Source: Candidatus Flexicrinis proximus
GTDB lineage: Bacteria > Chloroflexota > Anaerolineae > Aggregatilineales > Phototrophicaceae
Direction of reading: 5' to 3'
DNA length: 64,000 nucleotides
NCBI GenBank assembly: GCA_016712885.1
Contig: JADJQF010000004.1
Span: forward strand, 496,001 to 560,000
Numbering within the stretch: the first letter of the stretch is position 1; each line of letters starts with the position of its first letter. The position numbers and the translations under genes are program-made. Below the pieces are notes generated by a model. That model made no database searches. It saw only the letters and a list, made by a program, of their open reading frames with translations, and was not told where the DNA came from. Below, piece after piece: positions 24,999 to 32,162 of this stretch.

Positions 24999-25655
24999 GT
25001 GAACTCGCAACTTGTCCTTGTCGGATTGATCCTATTATTGCCGGGTTTGCTGCTGTTCTATGGGGCTGTAATGAACAGCGATTGGCTGTTCAAAATGCGC
25101 CGTTCGCGGCTGTGGGTACGCTTGCTCGGGCGCACCGGCGCGCAGTTCGCGTTTGGCCTGATCGGATTTGCGGCCCTATTCTTTGGCGGGTTCCTAACGT
25201 TCGCAGGGGTCCTGAACTTCAATGTGATCCCGAGCCAACCCGGTCGTGCGGTTGTTGTTACGTCAAGCTATGCAGACGTCGGTGCACCTCCAACCCCATC
25301 TGCGCTGGGCTTTTTTGACGGCGGTATCCGCTATTCGCGCAGAGTGATCTATCTGTCGCCGCCGCCTGAGGGGTATACACAGCGCACGGCCGAACAGCTG
25401 CGTCATATTATGACGTATGCAGAATTCGCGGCGCACAAGGGTGGCACAAACTGGGGCGACTATCCAGCAGGTGCGATGCAGACCAACGATGACATCTTGA
25501 CGCTGATTTCTCGGGCTCAGGGGTTCTCATCGGGGTGGGTTATCATCAGCGCGCCAGCTTTCTCGTACCGTTATGTCGAGCATCAGTTCTTCGATGTCGT
25601 TTCCCCGACGGACTGGAAAATCGGATCGCTGATCGAACGAGTCAGGGCGGACTGA
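24999..25655 (+). CDS. Membrane-anchored protein of unknown function, two TM helices
   Basis: 218 residues. I choose GTG 24999 because GGAGG at 24986-24990 is 8 bases away. An in-frame TTG at 24993 would be too close to it. TM1 is about 4-24 and TM2 about 48-72, with a basic cytoplasmic loop (KMRRSRLWVRLLGR) between them. The C-terminal about 140 residues are a soluble, probably extracytoplasmic domain with no recognised motif (DGGIRYSRRVIYLSPPPEGY, then a helical segment with ILTLISRAQGFSSG). Gene neighbours do not suggest a role. Confidence 0.75.
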   Translation: MNSQLVLVGLILLLPGLLLFYGAVMNSDWLFKMRRSRLWVRLLGRTGAQFAFGLIGFAALFFGGFLTFAGVLNFNVIPSQPGRAVVVTSSYADVGAPPTPSALGFFDGGIRYSRRVIYLSPPPEGYTQRTAEQLRHIMTYAEFAAHKGGTNWGDYPAGAMQTNDDILTLISRAQGFSSGWVIISAPAFSYRYVEHQFFDVVSPTDWKIGSLIERVRAD

Positions 25656-25694
25656 AACCACCTTCGCGTGCAAGGGGCATCAGCGTGGGCGTAA

Positions 25695-26252
25695 TCAGCC
25701 CCGCTTCGCCAGCCACTCGTCACGCAGGATACCGTAAAAGTGGACATCGTAGCGCCCGCCCTCACGCCAGACCGCGCCGCGCTGCGTGCCTTCGCGCATG
25801 AAACCGACCTTTTCATAGGTCTTGATGGCGGCCGTGTTGTACGCCATGACTCGCAGGCCGACGCGGTACATCCCGAGTTCGTCAAAGGCGTAGTCGAGCA
25901 TCAATCCGAGCGCCTCTGTTCCGTAGCCCTTGCCGCGATATTCCGGCTCTCCGATACCCAGTGCGAACATCGCCGACGCATTCGGATACTTGATGTCGAA
26001 GAGCGTCAAAAAGCCGATCCGCAGGCCGTCCGGCTTGGTGGCGACCATGAACCCCTGGAACTCGCCGCCTTGCTTGGGCGGTTGGCCGATCCACTGCTCG
26101 TAGAACGAGGCCGGCATCGGACGGACCGGGTCATCGTCCAGATTGCGATAGTACTCACTGTCGAAGGACCACTTGGACAGCAGTTCACGGTCCTCAGGTG
26201 TTTGCGGCACGAGTTCGATGCGATCGGTGTGAAACAGGCGGCGAAAAGCCAT
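25695..26252 (-). CDS. GNAT acetyltransferase (RimJ/RimL type)
   Basis: 185 residues. It begins with RRLFHTDRIELVPQTPEDRELLSKW, typical of the RimJ/RimL subgroup. The acetyl-CoA pyrophosphate loop is GIGEPEYRGKGYGTEALGLM at about 98-117, and the terminal motif B is VMAYNTAAIKTYEKVGFMREG at about 134-154. Members acetylate protein N-termini, amino groups of antibiotics or small amines. The target is unknown. It is convergent with the preceding membrane protein gene and not linked to an obvious partner. Confidence 0.92.
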   Translation of the reverse strand: MAFRRLFHTDRIELVPQTPEDRELLSKWSFDSEYYRNLDDDPVRPMPASFYEQWIGQPPKQGGEFQGFMVATKPDGLRIGFLTLFDIKYPNASAMFALGIGEPEYRGKGYGTEALGLMLDYAFDELGMYRVGLRVMAYNTAAIKTYEKVGFMREGTQRGAVWREGGRYDVHFYGILRDEWLAKRG

Positions 26253-26280
26253 CAGAAAGTCTCCAGTGGTTCAAACAATT

Positions 26281-26306
26281 CAGGGATGCAGCACCCTGCA
26301 TCCCTG
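26281..26306 (-). terminator. Terminator of the LCCL-domain gene
   Basis: CAGGGATGCAG at 26281-26291 and CTGCATCCCTG at 26296-26306 form an 11-bp perfect stem. On the minus strand it is followed by AATTGTTTG. It lies 40 bases after the stop at 26346. Confidence 0.7.
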
Positions 26307-26345
26307 GATTATATGACCCTTTATGCGCCGTTAACGCCCCAATGA

Positions 26346-27800
26346 CTAGGGGAGCTCAAACGCCTCAACCGAGAAGCTGTCTCCCCATGTACCGTAATCA
26401 CTGGTTGTAACGCCGTTTGCACTGGATCCAACGTAGCTGTCCTGTCCGGGAAGCATCGTCACCAGTATGGCACCGCCATCGGCCAGGGTAATTACACCGC
26501 TGTGTGCCGCTGCGAGGCAGACCGATGAGTCGTTTGTATAGACCTCTGTACCCCAGACCGGTGCTTCATTGCCGACACCACCCGCCGGGCAGATGGCGAT
26601 GAAACTGGTCGCTTCGTTGAATGTGAACAGATAGGTGCTGTCGGACCACGTGGCCGTCTTAAGGAAGATCGTCTCGCCATCGACTTCAATCACTGCGGGC
26701 TGCCCGTCATAGAAATCGGCCAGCAAGGTCGACGTGACGATCTGCTCGATTTCAGGCTCGAATCCTTCCCCTGCGAAGCTTGGGACCCATGTGAATGTAT
26801 GCGTCACGAACAGGTCGTTGTTGAGGATGACGAGGAACACGACCTGACGGACAGCAGTATCATCGACGGACTCCATGTATTCGGTTGGATCGTAGTACTT
26901 GATCGTGCGCCCGTCTTCTTCAATCACCGTCACTACGTGCTCAGCGGGGTCAAAAGTCGTATGACCGACGGTATCGGCGATGAACGGCAGGACGTCATTC
27001 GCGTAGCTCTCGGGATTATAGAATTCGCTAATCTCGTTGACGGTGGTACTGAGGCTGATCGTGAAATTCTCGCGGTTGATAGAGGCGAATGTGTCCAACT
27101 CCTCCGCACCTTCGAAGAGCGACCAGTTTTCGGGCAGCGTCATCACCACGCCCAGACAGTAGACCAGGACGCCTTTGGGCATGTCGTTGACCGGGATCGG
27201 GCATGTTTCGCCGTCAAGTCCAGTGAAATTGGACGCCGTGGCGGGCGTATCGGAGGTCTGTTTAGCAGGTGTCGCTTCCACTGGCGGCGTATCGGTGGCA
27301 ACCGGAGTCTCTCCCGCCGAAAGAACCACGCTGCCGACGACGGCCTGGGCGATATCGCGGAAGCCTGCCGGAAGTTCGCCTTCCTGAGCGACCGCGAAAG
27401 CCACGATCAAGCCGCCTTCAGTGTCGACCGCGAACAGGAAACCGCGCCCAACGCTCGGGATCGCCGCTTCGATCACAGCGCCGCTCCCATTTGGCAGCGT
27501 AAGTGTTTCGGCTTCGCCAAACACTTCGGCAGTTGATGAGATGGACTCCACCACCAATTGCGCGCCGACACCGGCTGGCATCCCAAATTCCGCGATGGCA
27601 TCTCCCGTAAAGATCAGGACACCCAAGGTATCAGTGGGGTCGATCACGCCGATTGCACCCGGCATCAGCTCCTGCGTCGTGAATCCAGCAGGGAAGCTCA
27701 CGGTGATATTACCGATGGTAGCTGTCTCGGAAAGGTCCTGTGCTGACGCGGCCAGTGTCACCAGCAGCAGTGCCAGCACGACTAAACGGAAGAACTTCAT
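26346..27800 (-). CDS. Secreted protein ending in an LCCL domain
   Basis: 484 residues with a signal peptide (MKFFRLVVLALLLVTLAASAQ). N-terminal part about 25-160 is an alpha/beta domain (ATIGNITVSFPAGF...). A Pro/Thr linker at about 162-190 follows. A second similar-sized domain at about 195-385 resembles an exported PsbP-like or Mog1-like fold by pattern only (VMTLPENWSLFE). The C-terminal about 95 residues match LCCL: ICPAGG, VWGTEVYTNDSSVCLAAAHSGVI, GGAILVTMLPG, SYVGSSANGVTTSDYGTW. The usual second Cys pair is partly reduced, as ICPAGG replaces the double Cys form. LCCL domains are best known in animal extracellular proteins and occur in some bacteria. A ligand-binding surface role is inferred. 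Confidence 0.88.
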   Translation of the reverse strand: MKFFRLVVLALLLVTLAASAQDLSETATIGNITVSFPAGFTTQELMPGAIGVIDPTDTLGVLIFTGDAIAEFGMPAGVGAQLVVESISSTAEVFGEAETLTLPNGSGAVIEAAIPSVGRGFLFAVDTEGGLIVAFAVAQEGELPAGFRDIAQAVVGSVVLSAGETPVATDTPPVEATPAKQTSDTPATASNFTGLDGETCPIPVNDMPKGVLVYCLGVVMTLPENWSLFEGAEELDTFASINRENFTISLSTTVNEISEFYNPESYANDVLPFIADTVGHTTFDPAEHVVTVIEEDGRTIKYYDPTEYMESVDDTAVRQVVFLVILNNDLFVTHTFTWVPSFAGEGFEPEIEQIVTSTLLADFYDGQPAVIEVDGETIFLKTATWSDSTYLFTFNEATSFIAICPAGGVGNEAPVWGTEVYTNDSSVCLAAAHSGVITLADGGAILVTMLPGQDSYVGSSANGVTTSDYGTWGDSFSVEAFELP

Positions 27801-27919
27801 GGAACACTCCAGGGGGATGCATGCATGTATAAGTAATCACAGAGTAAGCCACTTCCCGCGTCATGGCAAGTGATTTCTTGGTCTGAGTCACTACCGATTA
27901 TTCATCGATGTGATGAAAA

Positions 27920-27928
27920 TGGTATACT
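27920..27928 (+). promoter_or_regulatory. Extended -10 promoter, probably leaderless
   Basis: TGGTATACT (TGn plus TATACT). The expected start of transcription is at about 27935, within a base or two of the ATG at 27936, so the transcript would have almost no leader. Confidence 0.5.
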
Positions 27929-27935
27929 TCCAGGT

Positions 27936-28364
27936 ATGAATGACAATCCGTTGCCCGACGCACTCACAGAGCGCATTCCGCCAGATCATGTCGGAATGTT
28001 GGCCGCTGTGGTGGTTATGGGCGTACTGGCCTGGGCAGGGCTGGTGGCATTGATCCTCACGCAGCCCCCACGCATCGGTGGGCAGTTGTGGCTGTTTTTT
28101 GTTCTGCTGTGCGTCGCCATAACGTGCACGATTCTGCCATTCATCCGCTATCTGAATGTGCGATTGACTCCGCTCACGCGTGATCTACCGCCCAGCGGCG
28201 TGATCTTGCGCCAGAGTGTGTGGTTCGGGCTGTTCATGATGATCTGCGCATGGCTGCAAATCCCGCGTGTACTCAGCCTGCCGATGGCTACGCTGCTGGC
28301 GCTGGCTTTTATCGGCGTCGAGATCTTCCTGCGCGTGCGTGAAGTCCCAAATGAGCGCCGCTGA
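27936..28364 (+). CDS. Small integral membrane protein, four TM helices
   Basis: 142 residues from ATG 27936 (MNDNPLPDALTERIPPDH). The frame is open upstream to 27870, but the promoter box lies inside that part. Hydrophobic segments are at about 21-45, 54-73, 91-111 and 113-131. The motif TRDLPPSGVILRQSVWFGLFMMICAWLQIPRVL is of a type seen in unnamed Chloroflexota membrane proteins. I cannot name it. It is convergent with the Ycf45/R3H gene and separated from it by a hairpin. Confidence 0.75.
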   Translation: MNDNPLPDALTERIPPDHVGMLAAVVVMGVLAWAGLVALILTQPPRIGGQLWLFFVLLCVAITCTILPFIRYLNVRLTPLTRDLPPSGVILRQSVWFGLFMMICAWLQIPRVLSLPMATLLALAFIGVEIFLRVREVPNERR

Positions 28365-28385
28365 ACGTCCTGTCTGGAGTATGAG

Positions 28386-28418
28386 CTAAAGAGGACACAC
28401 TTGGCGCGTCCTCTTTAG
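28386..28418. terminator. Bidirectional hairpin between convergent genes
   Basis: CTAAAGAGGAC at 28386-28396 pairs with GTCCTCTTTAG at 28408-28418 (11 bp, 11-base loop). It lies between stops at 28364 (+) and 28420 (-), and A/T at the stem base gives a weak U-run in both directions. Confidence 0.7.
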
Positions 28419-28419
28419 T

Positions 28420-30087
28420 TCATTCCCTGATGATTCTGACGTAGCGGTTTGGCTCCTCGCCAAAACTGCGCGATTCGAGATCTGCGCGGCGAGCGAGCTG
28501 ATGCTGGTGACGGCGGACAACGCTGCCCTGCGGGGAGAGGTCTACGAACGGTGCGCCTTCGCGCACTCGTGAGATCGCAGTCTCAGCTTCCTGCAGGGCC
28601 GCCCCAAAAGGGTCGGCTGCGGACACCTCAAGCCCGAACATATCGATAAGCGTATCTTCGATCTGCGAGACAGTGTTTGCCCGCAGTACGTAGATCGGCA
28701 TACCGCGCCGTTCCGCGTCTACGATCAGCTTGGGACGCCGGCGATACAGCGTCTTGAGCGTCATTACAGCATCGGCGCGGTTGACGTCGTCCGTGACATC
28801 CAGCGAAACGTGCAGGCGCTTGGCGGCTTGCAGCAACCGGTTACGTGCGACGCCGTATGCGTGGATTTTGATCGATTTGCCCTCGGCCTTGACCCCATTG
28901 CCATTCCCATTCGTGGAACGCGCCGGGGCCGCTGTTGGTTCGGTCATCGGTGGCAGGCTAGCGGAACGATCCTGCGAACGAGTCCGGTCGCGGCGTTCGC
29001 GCGGGGCAGCAGGTTCCGCGTCACGTTCGTTACGGACAGCACCGTTACTGCGTCCGAAGCCTTGCGCCTGGTTGCGCTCTTCCATCGGCATCTGTTTGAC
29101 TTCGATGTCGAGGCTGCCGTCTGCCTGACGCCTGCGCACCTGGATTTGCGGCGCGCGGCCGCGCAAAACAGTATCGACCGCTGTCGCCACATCCTCGTGA
29201 ACGACCAGCTCGTCGCGTGCTTTGATCTCTACCAGCACCTCGAAAGTCGGCGGTGCACGGCGCTCCAGCACGGTCTTTTGCGTGCCGCGGCGGCGCGCTT
29301 CGTCGTCCGAAAGCGTGACCGATTCGATGCCCCCGACAAGGTCGGAGAGCGTCGGGTTGAGCATCAGGTTATCCAGCGCATTACCGTGAGCCGTGCCGAT
29401 GAGTTGAACGCCGCGCTCGGCGATCGTCCGCGCTGCCATCGCTTCCAGCTCACGACCGATCTCGTCAATGACGATAACTTCCGGGTTGTGATTTTCAACC
29501 GCTTCAATCATGACTTCATGCTGCCGCTCGGGGCGGCTGACCTGCATGCGCCGGGCACGCCCGACGGCAGGATGCGGTACGTCGCCGTCGCCGCCGATTT
29601 CGTTTGAGGTATCGACGATGACGACTCGCTTGGTCTCTGCCAGCACACGCGCAGCTTCGCGCAGCATGGTGGTCTTACCCACGCCCGGCGGCCCCAGCAT
29701 GAGGATGCTCTTGCCGGTAACGATCAGGTCGTGGATGATGTCGATTGTCCCGTACACGGCGCGCCCAACGCGGCACGTCAGCCCGACAACCTGGCCCTTG
29801 CGGTTACGGATGGCCGAGATGCGGTGCAGCGTGCGTTCCATTCCGGCGCGGTTGTCCGCGTCGAACTGGCCGATTTCTTGCACGACATCTTCAAGCTCTT
29901 CGTGTGTGATTTCGCCTTCGGTCAAGACTACTTCGCGGTCTGTAAACCGCGCAGCGGGTTCGCGTCCAAGGTCGAGGACGATTTCAAGCAGGTTTTCGGT
30001 ATTGCCCAGGCCGTCTAGTGCGGCTTGTATCCGTTCGGGGAGAACGCGTTTCAGTTCTTGGATGTTGTCAGTGATCCGTTTTTCCAT
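28420..30087 (-). CDS. Ycf45/SpoIIIAA-like AAA ATPase with R3H domain
   Basis: 555 residues from ATG 30087 (MEKRITDNIQELKRVLP). Upstream frame to 30162 remains open, but the family-like N-terminus starts here. N-terminal region about 1-90, then a RecA/SpoIIIAA-like ATPase: Walker A GPPGVGKTTML near 130, VVIVDTSNEIGGDGD, and Walker B VIVIDEIGRELEA near 200. An Arg/Glu-rich disordered linker runs about 320-400. The C-terminus has a small domain and an R3H-like motif (RRHQHQLARRADLESRSFGEEPNRYVRI). R3H binds single-stranded nucleic acid, so an RNA- or ssDNA-linked ATPase is expected. Cyanobacterial and plastid Ycf45 are homologues of unclear role. Confidence 0.9.
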   Translation of the reverse strand: MEKRITDNIQELKRVLPERIQAALDGLGNTENLLEIVLDLGREPAARFTDREVVLTEGEITHEELEDVVQEIGQFDADNRAGMERTLHRISAIRNRKGQVVGLTCRVGRAVYGTIDIIHDLIVTGKSILMLGPPGVGKTTMLREAARVLAETKRVVIVDTSNEIGGDGDVPHPAVGRARRMQVSRPERQHEVMIEAVENHNPEVIVIDEIGRELEAMAARTIAERGVQLIGTAHGNALDNLMLNPTLSDLVGGIESVTLSDDEARRRGTQKTVLERRAPPTFEVLVEIKARDELVVHEDVATAVDTVLRGRAPQIQVRRRQADGSLDIEVKQMPMEERNQAQGFGRSNGAVRNERDAEPAAPRERRDRTRSQDRSASLPPMTEPTAAPARSTNGNGNGVKAEGKSIKIHAYGVARNRLLQAAKRLHVSLDVTDDVNRADAVMTLKTLYRRRPKLIVDAERRGMPIYVLRANTVSQIEDTLIDMFGLEVSAADPFGAALQEAETAISRVREGAPFVDLSPQGSVVRRHQHQLARRADLESRSFGEEPNRYVRIIRE

Positions 30088-30177
30088 ATTGTAGGGGGTG
30101 CACTCCGGGAAAAGAGCCGATAAAGGGCCCAGTGCGTTGTGTGTAGGTGTCCAGCCCATCACACAACCGATGTGCCT

Positions 30178-30186
30178 AGTATAACA
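30178..30186 (-). promoter_or_regulatory. Extended -10 promoter for the Ycf45/R3H gene
   Basis: On the minus strand TGTTATACT (TG-n-TATACT). Transcription would start near 30171, leaving an 84-base leader to the preferred ATG 30087, or about 12 bases to an in-frame ATG at 30159. Start choice therefore remains open. Confidence 0.5.
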
Positions 30187-30362
30187 GAAACCTACCTGTA
30201 TCGAGTCTATCCTACAATTGTTTTACGTCAACCTTTGGGGTATTGCGCGTACCAACCGGTGGATACGCCCCAGGGAACAGATTCACGACTTGGAACTACC
30301 TAACCAAACCCAAAGATGTGTCGCTCTGTGAATGTGTGACGAAGGATTGACCAGTTCCTAAT

Positions 30363-30421
30363 GCCAAGAAAACACGTCGCTCCGCCCGGTGGCAGGCCTC
30401 GGGGCGCTGTGTTTTCTTGGC
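30363..30421. repeat. 59-base near-palindrome
   Basis: GCCAAGAAAACAC at 30363-30375 pairs exactly with GTGTTTTCTTGGC at 30409-30421. Inside, GCTCCG at 30379-30384 pairs with CGGGGC at 30400-30405. Loops of three bases on each side separate the two stems. It is just past the stop of the DHFR-like gene (30433), but neither strand has a T-run, so it looks more like a mobile palindrome than a simple terminator. Confidence 0.55.
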
Positions 30422-30432
30422 GACGGGCGCGG

Positions 30433-30999
30433 TTAGCGTGGCTCGTAAGTGAGGAGGGCAACTCCGGAACCGGTGACGCTGTGGTCGACCAGCTTCAACT
30501 GATGGATGCCATCGCCGTCATTGAACAACCGCCGCTTGCCGTAAGCAGCCACGACCGGATGTACCAGCAGTGTCAACCGGTCGAGCAGACCGTCGAGCAC
30601 CAGCCGACGTACAAGTGTAGGGCTGCCGTTTACCCCGATGTTCTTGCCTGGAAGAGACTTGAGTCTCGCGAGTTCGGCAGCGAGGTCGCCGCCTTTGATC
30701 AGGTGGGCATTGTTAAATTGCCCCCATCCGACACTGTTCAAGGTGTTCGAGACGACATATTTGGGTGCGTTGTTGATAAATGTTGCGAATCCCGCATCGA
30801 GCGAGTCTGTCGGGTAGTTGGGCCAGTAGGACGCCCACTCCTCATAGGTCACGCGCCCCAACAACACGGCGTCGAGGGTGGCAAGCTCCTTGACCATCGC
30901 TGCACCCATATCTTCGTCGAAAACATCGAACTGCCACTGGTCGGGTGCTTCGACCACGCCATCTATCGAAACGAACAGACTTGAGACGACTTTTCTCAT
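30433..30999 (-). CDS. Dihydrofolate reductase-like protein (RibD C-terminal family)
   Basis: 188 residues from ATG 30999 behind GAGGGTC. The fold signature is MRKVVSSLFVSIDGVVEAP at the N-terminus, LGRVTYEEWASYWP at about 55-68, YVVSNTL at about 89-95, GVNGSPTLVRRLVLDGLLD at about 121-139 and VHPVVAAYGKRRLF at about 145-158. It is the single-domain DHFR/RibD-C type (YwjB/YyaP-like) that binds NADPH. These proteins are usually neither true folate nor riboflavin enzymes. Substrate unknown. The short palindrome at 31024-31041 overlaps its likely -10, which suggests regulation. Confidence 0.92.
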   Translation of the reverse strand: MRKVVSSLFVSIDGVVEAPDQWQFDVFDEDMGAAMVKELATLDAVLLGRVTYEEWASYWPNYPTDSLDAGFATFINNAPKYVVSNTLNSVGWGQFNNAHLIKGGDLAAELARLKSLPGKNIGVNGSPTLVRRLVLDGLLDRLTLLVHPVVAAYGKRRLFNDGDGIHQLKLVDHSVTGSGVALLTYEPR

Positions 31000-31023
31000 G
31001 AGTGACCCTCTGTGTGTACGCGC

Positions 31024-31041
31024 CAATAGGTAATCCTATTG
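31024..31041 (-). promoter_or_regulatory. Inverted repeat overlapping the DHFR-like gene's -10
   Basis: CAATAGG at 31024-31030 and CCTATTG at 31035-31041. The minus-strand TACAAT (31043-31038) is a candidate -10. A further CCTATTG half-site occurs near 31068-31074. The arrangement fits an operator for a dimeric repressor, but no regulator gene is adjacent. Confidence 0.35.
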
Positions 31042-31084
31042 TAGGCTGTTTGTAGAACAAATGCACTACCTATTGATGAGGGTT

Positions 31085-32026
31085 TTATACGCGGTTGATC
31101 TGGCGGCTGCTGCTCGGCTTTGCGCTGACGCGCTCGATTTTCTCGATCAATGATTCGAAATGCGTCTGGCGCACCCCAGCCACGATGTGTTTGACCATCA
31201 GCGCCTGCTGCGGGCCGGGTTCGAAACCCAACCGCTCCATCGGTGTATTCAACCAATCCTGGAATCGGCGCACGCAGAACGTGATCGGGCACTTGGCCGC
31301 AGGCGCGATCATCTGCAGCGCGGCGTCCAGGATATGCGAGGCGTCCGGAAGTACGTCGGGGTGCAGATAGGCCAGCACATAGACGCCGCGTTTGCCGGTT
31401 GAATAGGCGATATAAGCCAGTACCTGACCGTTGGGACGGTAAACGAGGCGCGGCATATCTCCCGGCGGCATAGCGAACGGCCGTACCATTTGCGGCACGC
31501 TGGCGTTGATCAGGGCTTGAACGCCCATCAGGTCGTGCTGATTCTCTTCATGGAGTTTGAAGCGGGTCGGCATGGCGGAGTACATCCCGCGGCGCTGCCA
31601 CAATTGCTGCCGTGAATAGACCCCGAATCCAGCCGCGCGCAGGGTTTCGAACAGCGGATGTTCTTCTTCGATTTCAGCGACCAGCGAATGTGCGCGCAGC
31701 TTTCCCGCTTCGCGTACCAGCGCGTCGAACGCATGCAGCCAGACCGTATCGTCGCCTGCTGCCTCCAGGCCGGGGGCGACATACACGATATGCGCGTTGG
31801 GCTCGTCGTACCGCAGGCGCAGCTGACCGATCACCGGGACGTTCGGTGTCCGTGCGATCACCGTCACATGTCCGCGCGATGGAAGCAGGATACTGCCCAG
31901 ACTGCCGCGGCTGTCGGTCGTGAACGCTGTTTCGTTGTCAAGGCTGACTGCTTGTTCGACCAGGCGCCTCAATAGAGGTAGATCGGTCAAACCTGCCGTA
32001 TGGGTCTCAATTGGAGGAGTCGTCAT
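31085..32026 (-). CDS. GNAT-family acetyltransferase-like protein
   Basis: 313 residues. It begins with an acetyltransferase-like pattern (IETHTAGLTDLPLLRRLVEQAV, then VIARTPNVPVIGQLRLRY). A second alpha/beta unit at about 155-300 has KRGVYVLAYLHPDVLPDASHILDAALQMI, similar to the beta4-alpha3 part of the GNAT fold, and ends with RLGFEPGPQQALMVKHI. It may be two GNAT-like halves. The classical Q/RxxGxG/A loop is not clear in either half, so catalysis is uncertain. It is divergent from the fasciclin gene at 32163. Confidence 0.75.
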   Translation of the reverse strand: MTTPPIETHTAGLTDLPLLRRLVEQAVSLDNETAFTTDSRGSLGSILLPSRGHVTVIARTPNVPVIGQLRLRYDEPNAHIVYVAPGLEAAGDDTVWLHAFDALVREAGKLRAHSLVAEIEEEHPLFETLRAAGFGVYSRQQLWQRRGMYSAMPTRFKLHEENQHDLMGVQALINASVPQMVRPFAMPPGDMPRLVYRPNGQVLAYIAYSTGKRGVYVLAYLHPDVLPDASHILDAALQMIAPAAKCPITFCVRRFQDWLNTPMERLGFEPGPQQALMVKHIVAGVRQTHFESLIEKIERVSAKPSSSRQINRV

Positions 32027-32162
32027 AATAGTCGCAGATGAAAAACCTTATCTTCTAGACATTATAACCCGCGCAATCGCGGTTAGACGCGGTTTCGATT
32101 CGTCTGCACGAACCAAGACTTGCGTATATAGTGTTGATTACGAGTTTCCACCTGGAGGAGCT

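Noticed and set aside
28810..29607. 265-codon plus-strand frame opposite the Ycf45/R3H gene
   Set aside because: The opposite strand encodes an intact Walker A and Walker B protein. The long antisense frame comes from G/C-rich codon structure.
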